Source: Chitinophagaceae bacterium (lineage in GTDB: Bacteria > Bacteroidota > Bacteroidia > Chitinophagales > Chitinophagaceae). From it: a stretch of 46,380 nt of DNA. Position numbers and translations under genes: made by a program. This document shows, one piece after another, positions 8,010 through 16,199 of this stretch (positions within the stretch are counted from its first letter, which is position 1; the number at the start of each line of letters is the position of its first letter). The stretch spans positions 1 through 46,380 of the forward strand of contig JAQBNK010000025.1 of the NCBI GenBank assembly GCA_028288595.1, given 5' to 3'. Under the pieces are notes generated by a model, which was not told the DNA's origin, did no database searches, and saw only the letters and a list, made by a program, of their open reading frames with translations.

Positions 8010-9941
8010 TTATTTTAACCGTGAATAGATGATTGCATTATTGCCCCATGCGGGATTTAAGTTGACTCGTTTCCCCGGGTAAGGACTAATATTGATAGGA
8101 GGTAGCTGTATCTCCAAGTTTTGATGAAACTTCATTTTGTATTCACCGAAAAGTGCTGCTTTTAGGTAATTTTTAAAATCCTGGTTACCTAGTAATGCCA
8201 TTACTGAAGAGACCAGGATTGCGCCTTGTATTCCGATGCCGCAATTAAGAACAAAGCCCGGTTTTAATAAAACTGCTGCTAATAGCGGGATGGGGAAACT
8301 AACTGGTACAGTAAGCTCGTCTGTCCTGATGAGCAATTTGCACTCATTGTTTTGTTGTACTTTTTCTATACTTAGTTTTATATCTAAACCTGGCTCATCG
8401 TTATGTATACCATTGATATGAAATGTTTCATGTGCCGGGAAAGTGCAGGCAAGATGTCCTAATACGCCAGAAGGCTTAAAATCTATTTTAACCTCAGCGT
8501 TCACATCACTTTGGAGGGTACCTTCTAATTCCAGTGATCGTAAACCATCGGGGAGCACTTTAGAAATTGTTCCGTAAATATTTCCCGACACTTTTGCATA
8601 ACCGCCAAACCTGCCAATGTCTTTAAAAAGATTATCATAAATAAAAATAAGACCGATTTCAGCATAACACAGTGCCTTTTTGGCGGCTAGCTGTACACCA
8701 CACCAAACTGTTTTGGCCGCATTATTCGCCTGGCAGTTTGCATATCTAAGCCCGTTAGTCGCCTGGCATGCCATCCACCTGATGTCACAAAGAGGATCCA
8801 GCCAGCCGCAACTTCCGCAATTACTTAACACGTCCGAACAATTTTCTCGTGGACAATCAAAATGTATTGCATCGCAATCAGGCCGTGGAATATCTTTTAA
8901 TAAAATTTCTTTTTCAGGAAAAATGCTTTGCTCATTTAAGTTATAGCTAAGTGTAAAATTCAAATCTTTTAAAAGTTCATTTGTTACACGCGAAAGCAAG
9001 TTGTATGATATTTGAACATTTGCCATTGCTGCATCTGCAGGACCAATAGAATCAAGGCTAAGATTCCACTGTTTGTAAAAGGACGAATCAAATGCTGCGA
9101 AATTGTTTTCGAACCCGGCAACATCATTGCATATACCGGTTAGGCTTTGTAATAAAGCAGCTGGTTTGGGAGGCATATTTCTGTCCATTTTTTTATCGCT
9201 GATAGCTGATAAAAGCAGGAGGCCACCGGGTTCTACCAGTACAGCAGGATAAATAAACTTACGCTCAAGTTTGAAAGTATCATTTTGTACTACTCTGATA
9301 TTGTCGTTATGGCCAATTATTTGAGAAAGGGGAATTTCGGAGTAAGGGGGGTAGTCAATCCTCACATTAAAATCATGTATCTGACCATTAATGTTATCCA
9401 TATAGTCCCTGCACAAAGTATTTACCGCCTTCTTAATACCCGGTCTCAAAAAGGCCCACCTTTTCAGCCTGATATCGTCAAGATGTATGGCAGTAAAAGC
9501 TGGACTGAGAATAAGGCTATCTCCGGATATACCTGGATAAACAGCTCCGCTGACAGTGAGTTTTAAATTCTTTACAAATCTATTTTGAGAAGGATAAACA
9601 TCGAACCGGGAATTAATAATGATTTCCTGCTTACCAAGAGCCAGTGCAGGCAGCTGGAGGATTTTAAGACTGTCAATATTTGGAATGCTTAGTCTTGCAT
9701 CAACCAGGTACTTTCTTATTAAAAAAGAGTCCGCGAGGCTGTCCAGCAGAGCTCCGCTTATTCTCATTCCAATGTCAACAGAAGGTATCTGTCTAAAAGC
9801 TTCTCGCTGCATGGAAAGGCTTTCGCATTTTTTTTGAGCAGATGAAACAGGGGGATATTGCTTATTAACATATTTCCTGACACCGCAACTGCTTAACAAT
9901 AAAATAAAAAAAAACGCAGTGAGTATTTTACATCTCAGCAT
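8010..9941 (-). CDS. large Cys-rich envelope lipoprotein (DUF4403-like)
   Basis: About 643 residues from ATG 9941; a longer frame to 9989 would put extra residues before the signal. The N-terminus MLRCKILTAFF.ILLLSSC is a lipoprotein signal with lipobox LSSC. The body has repeated beta-strand domains and resembles DUF4403-type proteins in length and style, though I hold that weakly. Residues about 380-450 form a distinct insert with about 13 cysteines (e.g. NCGSCGW, WMACQATNG, VWCGVQLA, ALCYAEIG), which is followed by a return to strand-rich sequence. This insert is reminiscent of pairs of disulfides in an exported domain. The TPR gene follows after 4 bp. Confidence 0.6.
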   Translation of the reverse strand: MLRCKILTAFFFILLLSSCGVRKYVNKQYPPVSSAQKKCESLSMQREAFRQIPSVDIGMRISGALLDSLADSFLIRKYLVDARLSIPNIDSLKILQLPALALGKQEIIINSRFDVYPSQNRFVKNLKLTVSGAVYPGISGDSLILSPAFTAIHLDDIRLKRWAFLRPGIKKAVNTLCRDYMDNINGQIHDFNVRIDYPPYSEIPLSQIIGHNDNIRVVQNDTFKLERKFIYPAVLVEPGGLLLLSAISDKKMDRNMPPKPAALLQSLTGICNDVAGFENNFAAFDSSFYKQWNLSLDSIGPADAAMANVQISYNLLSRVTNELLKDLNFTLSYNLNEQSIFPEKEILLKDIPRPDCDAIHFDCPRENCSDVLSNCGSCGWLDPLCDIRWMACQATNGLRYANCQANNAAKTVWCGVQLAAKKALCYAEIGLIFIYDNLFKDIGRFGGYAKVSGNIYGTISKVLPDGLRSLELEGTLQSDVNAEVKIDFKPSGVLGHLACTFPAHETFHINGIHNDEPGLDIKLSIEKVQQNNECKLLIRTDELTVPVSFPIPLLAAVLLKPGFVLNCGIGIQGAILVSSVMALLGNQDFKNYLKAALFGEYKMKFHQNLEIQLPPINISPYPGKRVNLNPAWGNNAIIYSRLK

Positions 9942-9995
9942 AACTTTAGTTTGAGATGTAAAAATGGAAACTTTGAAAAAAAGTATCAATGGGGT

Positions 9996-10667
9996 TTATC
10001 CCATATGTTGTCGCTCTTTTCCCCGGTCGGGCATAATTACCAGTTGCTTCCTGAGAGCTTCCAGGCAAAGACCAACACGGCTCTGGACTTTCAGTTTGTG
10101 AAACAGTGCTTCCCTATAGCTATCTATCGTTCTTTCACTCACGTTCATATCTGAAGCTATCTGCTTATAAGTTTTTTCACTGCAAGCATGTTGAAGAAAG
10201 GTTTTTTCTTTCTCATTCAGATGAAGTGCTTGTTCTTCTTTTTCAATCATAATAAGACGCCTGTAATTAATATTGGACGCATCTCCGTTATAAAAACCTT
10301 TTGCATGAATTTCAAGAAGCGCTTTTTCTAATTCGTCAGGGTGGGTGTCTTTTAGTAAATAAGCACAGCAACCTGCTTTTATCATTTTGATTATTGTCAG
10401 GTCATCATTATCCATCGATAGGGCCACCAGCTTAATGGATGGGTATTGTTCGTTCAGTAAGCGTACAGCTTCCACCCCATTTCTGACAGGCATATTAACA
10501 TCAATAAGCATGATGTCGGGTAGATCAGTGATAGTACGAAGTTTTTGTTCAAGGTTGTCAACATTCAGTGATTCAACTGTTACAGCAAAATCCTTTAGAC
10601 TGGTTAAAAGCAGACTTAATGATTTTACAAATAATTGATGATCATCAATGATCCCGATTTTAATCAT
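9996..10667 (-). CDS. NarL/FixJ-type response regulator of signalling module 1
   Basis: A 223-residue regulator. Receiver domain: acidic pair DD at 8-9, phospho-acceptor D56 (IMLIDVNMP), conserved K in LLKDTHPDE near 107. C-terminal LuxR-type helix-turn-helix at about 150-205 (LNEKEKTFLQHACSEKTYKQIASDMN, then SERTIDSYREALFHKL). Phosphorylation normally drives dimerisation and binding of an inverted repeat. The gene overlaps the kinase gene by 4 bp (ATGA), so they are cognate. The palindrome CGTAGTTCTACG upstream of this operon (12799) is a plausible target. Confidence 0.92.
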   Translation of the reverse strand: MIKIGIIDDHQLFVKSLSLLLTSLKDFAVTVESLNVDNLEQKLRTITDLPDIMLIDVNMPVRNGVEAVRLLNEQYPSIKLVALSMDNDDLTIIKMIKAGCCAYLLKDTHPDELEKALLEIHAKGFYNGDASNINYRRLIMIEKEEQALHLNEKEKTFLQHACSEKTYKQIASDMNVSERTIDSYREALFHKLKVQSRVGLCLEALRKQLVIMPDRGKERQHMG

Positions 10668-11476
10668 GCGATTAGCGTTTTAATTGGAAGTGTAATTTCA
10701 ATGGTAGTCCCCCTTTGCATGCAGAGCCATTCAATGGTGCCCCCAAGAAGCCTGGTACGGTGTTTCATATTCGCCATCCCCATGCCGTCCTGTACCTCTT
10801 TGGTAATTCCCTGCCCGTTGTCCGATAGTGTGATTTTCAATAATTCCGAGCTTTGGCTCATTGTGATTACAATAAGGTTAGCGGAGGCGTGTTTGATAAC
10901 GTTCTGGATCGCCTCCTGAACAATCCTGAACAATACTAATTGCGTGTTATTCGGAACCTCCAGCTGTAACTCATCATTAAACTCAATTTTGATCTGGCCG
11001 CTGTAGTTAATTCTTTTTATTTCAGCATTGAGATTTTCAATAAGACTGAAGCCTGTTAACCATTCTTTACTCAGTGATTTTGATAAGGAACGTATTTCCT
11101 TAATAGTTTGGGCAAGCGTCTCATCAATTATATCAATTATTTCATTTGCTTTAACCGGGTTCTTTTTACAGACTCCCGCAAGGAGTTTGGCACTATTCAA
11201 TAACTGGCCCACATTATCATGCAATTCTTTGGCCACGAAGGAGAGGGCCTCATCCTGGGTTTCAATTTTTGCCTGTAATAATTGTGTTTCAAATTCATTT
11301 TTCATTTTTCTATGTGTATAAAGTAATGCATTCTGTTTCTGCCTCGCCAATAGAAAAAAAAGAATGTAAACAATAGAAAAGAATAAAACCAATAAGCCTG
11401 CAAAAAATATCACATTTTGCTGGACGGATGTTTGAACCTCCAATAATTGCGTAAACTCAGGTATAAGCCAATGCAT
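10664..11476 (-). CDS. HisKA_3 sensor histidine kinase of module 1
   Basis: A 270-residue kinase: one membrane segment at about 22-43, a coiled linker, the HisKA_3 box with phospho-accepting H87 (VAKELHDNVGQLL) and a HATPase_c domain (N-box FRIVQEAIQNVIKHA; G-boxes DNGQGI and GMGMANMKHR). It has no extracellular sensor domain, so the signal must come from elsewhere; the gene upstream encodes a 7-TM protein and overlaps this one by 67 bp, which suggests that the 7-TM protein is the sensor or partner. The partner regulator follows with a 4-bp overlap. Confidence 0.92.
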   Translation of the reverse strand: MHWLIPEFTQLLEVQTSVQQNVIFFAGLLVLFFSIVYILFFLLARQKQNALLYTHRKMKNEFETQLLQAKIETQDEALSFVAKELHDNVGQLLNSAKLLAGVCKKNPVKANEIIDIIDETLAQTIKEIRSLSKSLSKEWLTGFSLIENLNAEIKRINYSGQIKIEFNDELQLEVPNNTQLVLFRIVQEAIQNVIKHASANLIVITMSQSSELLKITLSDNGQGITKEVQDGMGMANMKHRTRLLGGTIEWLCMQRGTTIEITLPIKTLIA

Positions 11477-12078
11477 AAGAGAAGATAATAAAAAACATTC
11501 GCTATGTCAAGCAGTGTATTAAAAACGCTGATACTTCCGGGATCATTTGCAAATGCTTTAATGTTTATAACGGTCAGATGTATAAAAAAGACACTATGGA
11601 AAATAATAGCAGCAGCGGCAAACCAAAAAACAGGATCCGTCCAGATACTATAGATTTCATCAAGGTTCATTAGTTTCCAAAGAAAGGCAACGGATAAAAA
11701 GATCATGGACAAGCTATAGAAGCGATAAGAATCAACATGAAACCTAAACCAGGTGGAATAAATACTTAGCTCTGTTAATGAAAATAAGATGCTTGTAATA
11801 CCAAGAATGATTACGAATAATTTCAAGCGCTGGCTTGCTTTAAATACGTTGAAATAAAACATCATCCAAGCGGAGATTTCGATAAGTGAGAATATATTAT
11901 AAATAAGGAAACGGAAGCGTCTTTTGACCAAATGTGGCAAAAACTCTTCCGTATTTTCCATCAGGCATGTCAATACTATTAAAGCGATAACTATTCTCAA
12001 ATATTCAGGCCTGGCAGACTTCCATGCTGCCAGGCCCATTAAAGTGGCAATAATCTCTGAAATTAAAATGATGTTCAT
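11410..12078 (-). CDS. about 7-TM membrane protein, putative sensor of module 1
   Basis: About 222 residues from ATG 12078. That start overlaps the TGA of the preceding gene as ATGA, typical of coupled translation; a longer frame to 12105 starts with TTG. Nearly the whole length is hydrophobic, with about seven membrane segments and a basic C-terminal tail (LRNYWRFKHP). It parallels the protein at 14965-15618 in length, topology, position and local motifs (DPVFWF..AAIIFHS beside DSRFIICCGFLFFYS near the sixth segment). I know no named function. Its constant place between a CPP..C protein and a kinase without a sensor domain suggests signal perception in the inner membrane. Confidence 0.75.
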   Translation of the reverse strand: MNIILISEIIATLMGLAAWKSARPEYLRIVIALIVLTCLMENTEEFLPHLVKRRFRFLIYNIFSLIEISAWMMFYFNVFKASQRLKLFVIILGITSILFSLTELSIYSTWFRFHVDSYRFYSLSMIFLSVAFLWKLMNLDEIYSIWTDPVFWFAAAAIIFHSVFFIHLTVINIKAFANDPGSISVFNTLLDIANVFYYLLLCIGLYLSLRNYWRFKHPSSKM

Positions 12079-12650
12079 GGCCAGATCGTTGTACTGTTGT
12101 CGCAATTAGTTTGTGGAGGGCAAAGATCATGGTAGTCTTCCAGCCCTTCATAATAGTCAAAGGTCTTTGTTGTGGTTTTCCACATAGTGTCATTATGAAA
12201 GCCATTGTTTAAGACAGTGGCAACCGTAATAATACCCATTTTTTTTGCGAGTGGGAATCCTGGTGGCATATCAGGACTTTCGTATGTGGCAAAATATATC
12301 CTAAGTCCATCAGCATTATATTTTGGGTCGAGTGTATAATATAAATAACGCGCAAGTTCAGCTTTGTCGATCCAGACACTCCGGGTAAAATCTTTTTGCA
12401 TATGTCCATGTCCAAATGTTTCAAACGCAGCCCTAAAGTCTTTTGCCAGGCTCTTGTCAATAGGTACCTTATGTGAACCAGAAGCGCCATATAGGTTATT
12501 CATGCGTGATTCCTTCTTTGCCTGGTAATTTTTTCCTAAGGTTTCAATGGAACGCCATTTCTCCGCGTCAGACTTGTATTTAAAGAGATAGAAGATGCAA
12601 ATAGCCAGTGCTGCTAAAAGCACAACAGAGATAATTTTTCCGGTTTTCAT
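12075..12650 (-). CDS. membrane-tethered small protein with C-terminal CPP..C motif, module 1
   Basis: A 191-residue protein from ATG 12650 (MKTGKIISVVLLAALAICIF); a TTG at 12674 would add eight residues. One N-terminal membrane anchor (about 5-23), then a soluble domain. The C-terminal part has LRIYFATYES, a strand pair GIITVATVLNN and a tail LCPPQTNCDN. The module 2 counterpart has the same order: FRIYYGMDDN, IHAILVGVD, RCPPSCPPES. I therefore treat them as one family. The two or three cysteines next to prolines could bind metal or form a disulfide. First gene of a four-gene overlapping operon; the palindrome at 12799 lies about 150 bp upstream. Confidence 0.65.
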   Translation of the reverse strand: MKTGKIISVVLLAALAICIFYLFKYKSDAEKWRSIETLGKNYQAKKESRMNNLYGASGSHKVPIDKSLAKDFRAAFETFGHGHMQKDFTRSVWIDKAELARYLYYTLDPKYNADGLRIYFATYESPDMPPGFPLAKKMGIITVATVLNNGFHNDTMWKTTTKTFDYYEGLEDYHDLCPPQTNCDNSTTIWP

Positions 12651-12798
12651 TACTTGAGTTTTAGTTGAAGACAAGATTGATATTTTTTCAGGTGATAGAA
12701 AATCGTTTTATCCCCATTTGAAGTCGGGGAAAATCCCGGTAGTTATTGATTTATTCAATTACGTTCAAAGCATTTTCGTCTTCGCAGTAATTGAATCA

Positions 12799-12810
12799 CG
12801 TAGTTCTACG
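12799..12810. promoter_or_regulatory. CGTAGTTCTACG palindrome, site 1
   Basis: Exact copy of the 12-bp motif (arms CGTAG/CTACG around TT), lying between two divergent transcription units: module 1 (start 12650, leftward) and the TTG-start gene at 12920 (rightward). It could serve both. Role as operator is inferred from recurrence at similar places elsewhere in the window. Confidence 0.55.
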
Positions 12811-12919
12811 ATTGACTTTCCCATCACCGGGTCATAGCTTGCTTCATATTAGAGACCATCTAAACAGGGAAGCTGAAAACTGTATTGAGAGTAAGCATAT
12901 ATAACTTAACTATTAAGCC

Positions 12920-13492
12920 TTGGAAAACAATAAAGAAACCAAAACCCAGCTCGAGGAATTTTTACAGTATTTTGAGCAAATACCTGCAGATCTTACTACT
13001 GCTTTATTAAAGGCAGCTGCTGATGAAGATGAAAAAAATATAATCAATTCCTTCGCACCTGTCTTGAGCAACCAATTCAGGGAATTGTCTCTTCAAATCC
13101 GGGACGCGTCGGCAAAAGCAACTTTACAACATCAGCAGGATGTAGAAATTTTTTTGAGAGTTTCATCGGGAGTGGTAGTGGCCAAAAGTTTAAAACTTGC
13201 TTTACCAAGCATTGGTTCCTTAGTCGGCAATTTTGGCATTACCCAGATCATTTTTACTATAAAAAAAATTATCCGAAGGTTGTTTCCCAGAAGGCCGGCG
13301 TGGCTTGAAACCGTTTTAGATATTATAGATGAGATTATTAATAGCGGCGTTGCAGGTAGTTCCATAAAGATGAAAAATATGCTTTCCCAGGCGGAACAAA
13401 ATTTTTTGAAAGAAAGCAGGCTCGTTGTTTTGTTGGAAAAAGCGCACGAAGATAAACAAGGTTCGGATGACGATGAGGATGATGAAAAATAA
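12920..13492 (+). CDS. unknown helical protein with acidic tail, between the two signalling modules
   Basis: A 190-residue protein. TTG at 12920 is the only usable start, because an in-frame TAA lies two codons before it. Sequence features: amphipathic N-terminal helices (residues 1-75), a glycine-containing hydrophobic stretch (SLKLALPSIGSLVGNFGI, about 90-108) followed by a basic patch (KKIIRRLFPRRP) and another hydrophobic helix (LETVLDIIDEIINSGVAG), then a very acidic end (DKQGSDDDEDDEK). The hydrophobic-basic-hydrophobic middle could be membrane-active, but I do not recognise the family and assign no function. It diverges from module 1, with the palindrome at 12799 between them. Confidence 0.6.
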   Translation: MENNKETKTQLEEFLQYFEQIPADLTTALLKAAADEDEKNIINSFAPVLSNQFRELSLQIRDASAKATLQHQQDVEIFLRVSSGVVVAKSLKLALPSIGSLVGNFGITQIIFTIKKIIRRLFPRRPAWLETVLDIIDEIINSGVAGSSIKMKNMLSQAEQNFLKESRLVVLLEKAHEDKQGSDDDEDDEK

Positions 13493-13638
13493 TTGAGGAT
13501 TGTAAGAAACTATTCCTTTTAACAGACACATACAAAAGCAAAACATTATTGTATGTTTCAATCGCGGAGGCCAATTTTTCATAATCATAGAAGTATGGTG
13601 TGAAACAAAATAGTCGTCCTCAAAGAAGCCGTGAAAAG

Positions 13639-14295
13639 TTAATTGTTGTCACCACCATATATCCCGGATTTAATTCCGAAAACCACAATTCCTGCTGTGC
13701 CCCGGACGCCGATCTTTTCCAGTATACGAGCGCGGTAAGATTCCACTGTTCTGAATGAGACCTGCATTTGAAGCGCAATCTCTTTTGATGTCAACTCCTG
13801 GCAAACAAATCTCACAACCTCCTCTTCTTTTTTAGAGAGTGGTTCCTGCTGTCTGAATGAAAAAGACTGGCTCGCAGCAAGCGTTTTACAAAGTTGTCTT
13901 GAACTGGTTTTACAGAAATAGGGCCTTAGCATATAAGCCGCATCAATGGCATCAGTTATTTCGGCGGGGTCCGCATTTTTTGTAAGGTAACCATTGGCGC
14001 CTGCATTGATCATCTCCATGATCAGGTTATTTTCTGTATACATAGACAGCGCAAGTATTCCCATGTGCGGAAAATCGCTGCGCATAACCCGTGTAGCCTG
14101 TATGCCATCAACAACAGGCATTGAAATATCCGTAATCACAATATCGGGTTTGTGTAGCCGGACCTTTTGCAAAAGAACCTCCCCGTTGCGTGCTTCCGCA
14201 CAGATGGTTATCCCGGGCAGGTCCTGTACAGTCATCCTTAGTCCATCAAGGAACAGCGAATGGTCATCTGCCAGAATTACTGAAAGCGATTTCAT
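13639..14295 (-). CDS. NarL/FixJ-type response regulator of signalling module 2
   Basis: A 218-residue regulator from ATG 14295 (MKSLSVILADDHSLF); the longer frame to 14385 runs into kinase coding sequence. Receiver domain with acidic pair at 10-11 and phospho-acceptor D56 (IVITDISMP), K near 108 (YLTKNADP), and a LuxR-type helix-turn-helix (LSKKEEEVVRFVCQELTSKE, FRTVESYRARILEKIGV). The kinase gene overlaps its start by about 32 bp. A broken copy of a close relative, with FRTVESYRARILEKIGVRG conserved exactly, is found at 27781-27966. Same architecture as the regulator at 9996-10667 but clearly diverged from it. Confidence 0.92.
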   Translation of the reverse strand: MKSLSVILADDHSLFLDGLRMTVQDLPGITICAEARNGEVLLQKVRLHKPDIVITDISMPVVDGIQATRVMRSDFPHMGILALSMYTENNLIMEMINAGANGYLTKNADPAEITDAIDAAYMLRPYFCKTSSRQLCKTLAASQSFSFRQQEPLSKKEEEVVRFVCQELTSKEIALQMQVSFRTVESYRARILEKIGVRGTAGIVVFGIKSGIYGGDNN

Positions 14296-15007
14296 TAAGG
14301 GGAATTTCCAGGGTGAAATGCATACCCTTGCCGGGCGCAGTTTCAATATACAAATCTCCGCCGAGTAATTCCGCACGGCTGGCAATATTTTTTAGCCCGT
14401 GACCGGGATTGTGGTGATTCATATCCGTTCCTTTCCCATTATCAGCTGTAGCGATTGTCAGTTTGCGAGTTTCTTTCCTGATCGTTATATGAAGCAAAGA
14501 AGCCTCAGCGTGCCGCAAGGTATTATTTACGATCTCATGAATGATCCTGTAGAGGTGAATTTCATTTTCGCCAAGACCAGTTTCTTCTAAATCATAAGTA
14601 ATACTAAGACCACCCGAGGAGCTGACCGAGTCGCAAAAATCTTTGACGGCTGCCACTAAACCCAGCCTTGAAAGAGATACGGGCATCAGCGTATGCGAAA
14701 TGGCTCTAACCTGTACCATGAGATCATCTATATAGGTTACAGCCTTATCCAGTGCTTCAGGACTTGCTTTCTTAACCTGCATTCTTGTAGCTGCGAGCAA
14801 CGGGCCTATGTCATCATGAATGTCGCCCGCGAGTTTTTTCCTTTCTTTTTCTGTGGCCGTAATTTCTGCAAGCATTTTCTCTTTGAATAATATTTTATGC
14901 GCACGATATTGTTTAAGCAAGAGGATAAAAAACGACACCAGTATAATCGTAATTACGCCTGCAGCTATGAGTAAGACAATGTATATTTCTCTTTCTGTTT
15001 TAAACAT
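14264..15007 (-). CDS. HisKA_3 sensor histidine kinase of module 2
   Basis: A 247-residue kinase with one membrane segment (about 9-31), a short basic linker, phospho-accepting H64 in LAGDIHDDIGPLLAA and a HATPase_c domain (N-box LYRIIHEIVNNTLRHAEA, G-boxes ADNGKGTD and GHGLKNIASRAEL). As in module 1 there is no separate input domain. It overlaps the upstream 7-TM gene by 43 bp and the downstream regulator by about 32 bp, so stoichiometric production and a physical complex are likely. Confidence 0.92.
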   Translation of the reverse strand: MFKTEREIYIVLLIAAGVITIILVSFFILLLKQYRAHKILFKEKMLAEITATEKERKKLAGDIHDDIGPLLAATRMQVKKASPEALDKAVTYIDDLMVQVRAISHTLMPVSLSRLGLVAAVKDFCDSVSSSGGLSITYDLEETGLGENEIHLYRIIHEIVNNTLRHAEASLLHITIRKETRKLTIATADNGKGTDMNHHNPGHGLKNIASRAELLGGDLYIETAPGKGMHFTLEIPLNEIAFSNSGR

Positions 15008-15618
15008 AAAATTGCATAAGCATAAATGAGGTTACAAACTGCATTCACCGCAACCAGAATATAAAAGAGGCCCGCATAAAATTCATTGCTCAGCGGAAGT
15101 TTTATTAAATAAAAGGTTTCAAAAAAAGCACGGAAACTATAAAAAAATAAAAAACCGCAACAAATAATAAACCGGCTATCCTTTAATAAATTTATCCTCC
15201 GTGTAAAAACAAATTCAGTGATTTCCAAAATGACCAGGTAAATAATGATTAACGCATAGTAAACGCGAAATAAAGAATTTATTTGCCTGAGCGAATGCAT
15301 TACCAGGTTATCCACGGCCCATATTACGACGCCTGCAATACCCAGGTAAAATATCATTTTCGATTTTCGCTTATTCCAGTTATGAAAAAGCCAAATGATT
15401 AATAAGAAATCAAACAGTGCATAGATACCTGAGTTAATAAAGTTAGCGGTATGGAAATAATGAAATAGAAGAAAACTGAACCAATCGTTTAATGCTCCCA
15501 GCCATACCAGGAAAAAAAAGGGCCGGTATGCATCAGGGGACATCCTAAAATATACCAGCGCCAAAATGAAGGGAAAAATATTTGTAAAACCCAATGATTC
15601 ATAAAGCCAGTTCGGCAT
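14965..15618 (-). CDS. about 7-TM membrane protein, putative sensor of module 2
   Basis: About 217 residues from ATG 15618 (MPNWLYESLGF). The start shares bases with the stop of the CPP..C gene (TAATG), a coupled-translation junction; a longer GTG-start frame to 15663 is less likely. About seven hydrophobic segments with a basic cytoplasmic loop (NWNKRKSK) and a C-terminal KQKEK tail. It matches the module 1 protein in size, topology and gene order. Function unknown; a sensor or signal-transfer role for the adjacent kinase is an inference from the repeated arrangement. Confidence 0.75.
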   Translation of the reverse strand: MPNWLYESLGFTNIFPFILALVYFRMSPDAYRPFFFLVWLGALNDWFSFLLFHYFHTANFINSGIYALFDFLLIIWLFHNWNKRKSKMIFYLGIAGVVIWAVDNLVMHSLRQINSLFRVYYALIIIYLVILEITEFVFTRRINLLKDSRFIICCGFLFFYSFRAFFETFYLIKLPLSNEFYAGLFYILVAVNAVCNLIYAYAILCLKQKEKYTLSYS

Positions 15619-16019
15619 TAAGGCGTGTTTAAAGATGATTCGGGCGGACAGCTTGGCGGACACCGGTAGGCATCTTCCTCAATCGGCGGGTCAGTGTCCG
15701 TATCAAACTCGTTACTAAATTCTGCGCTAAAACTACCAGAAGTAGGAAGAAGATCTTTTCCTTCTTCATCCACCCCAACCAAGATAGCATGAATTTTTAA
15801 ATTATCATCCATTCCATAGTAGATACGGAAGGATACAGCCCCAGCCTGGCTAATCACATCAGAAACAGCCTGGGTTGAAAATGTTTCGCAAAGGGCGAGG
15901 GTCTCTTTATCAACCCCGGGGGCGAGGATTTTTTCTTTATTGTCCCGGTAACGTTTGGTCATATCAATTGCCTGCTGTAATGGAATTGAATGATTTTTTG
16001 GAGGAAAGGGATTGCTCAT
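15618..16019 (-). CDS. small cytoplasmic protein with C-terminal CPP..C motif, module 2
   Basis: A 133-residue soluble protein without a signal or membrane segment. An N-terminal helix (IDMTKRYRDNKEKIL) leads to a segment ALCETFSTQAVSDVIS and a strand pattern SFRIYYGMDDNLKIHAILVG, and the tail ends RCPPSCPPES. I recall hypothetical proteins of Bacteroidota with the order Y-R-x-N-R/K-E-K-I-L / L-C-E-T-F / LRIYYGMD / CPPxC, but no established role. It differs from its module 1 counterpart in lacking the membrane anchor. First gene of a fully overlapping four-gene operon; the palindrome at 16069 is about 50 bp upstream. Confidence 0.7.
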   Translation of the reverse strand: MSNPFPPKNHSIPLQQAIDMTKRYRDNKEKILAPGVDKETLALCETFSTQAVSDVISQAGAVSFRIYYGMDDNLKIHAILVGVDEEGKDLLPTSGSFSAEFSNEFDTDTDPPIEEDAYRCPPSCPPESSLNTP

Positions 16020-16068
16020 GTTTTTAAAAATTTACAGCAATGATGCTCATAAAATTTAAATTCAACAT

Positions 16069-16080
16069 GGTAGTTCTACG
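16069..16080. promoter_or_regulatory. GGTAGTTCTACG, site 2 of the recurring palindrome
   Basis: Matches CGTAGTTCTACG at 11 of 12 positions and is followed by A as in most copies. It sits between the divergent module 2 operon (start 16019) and the small gene at 16098/16200, about 50 bp from the former, where it could control both. Confidence 0.5.
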
Positions 16081-16199
16081 AAATTATTTTAATATAAATG
16101 TTGTATAGATTTTATAACAATTCTATCCTGATTCTTTTAGTAGTTATACGATTGCTGCCGTTTACAATTTCATATAATCTTGCTAAAGAAAAGGCGCAT

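Noticed and set aside
13994-14402. Overlapping long open frames on the plus strand opposite the module 2 regulator and kinase
   Set aside because: They are antisense to well-supported coding sequence and show no protein family pattern.
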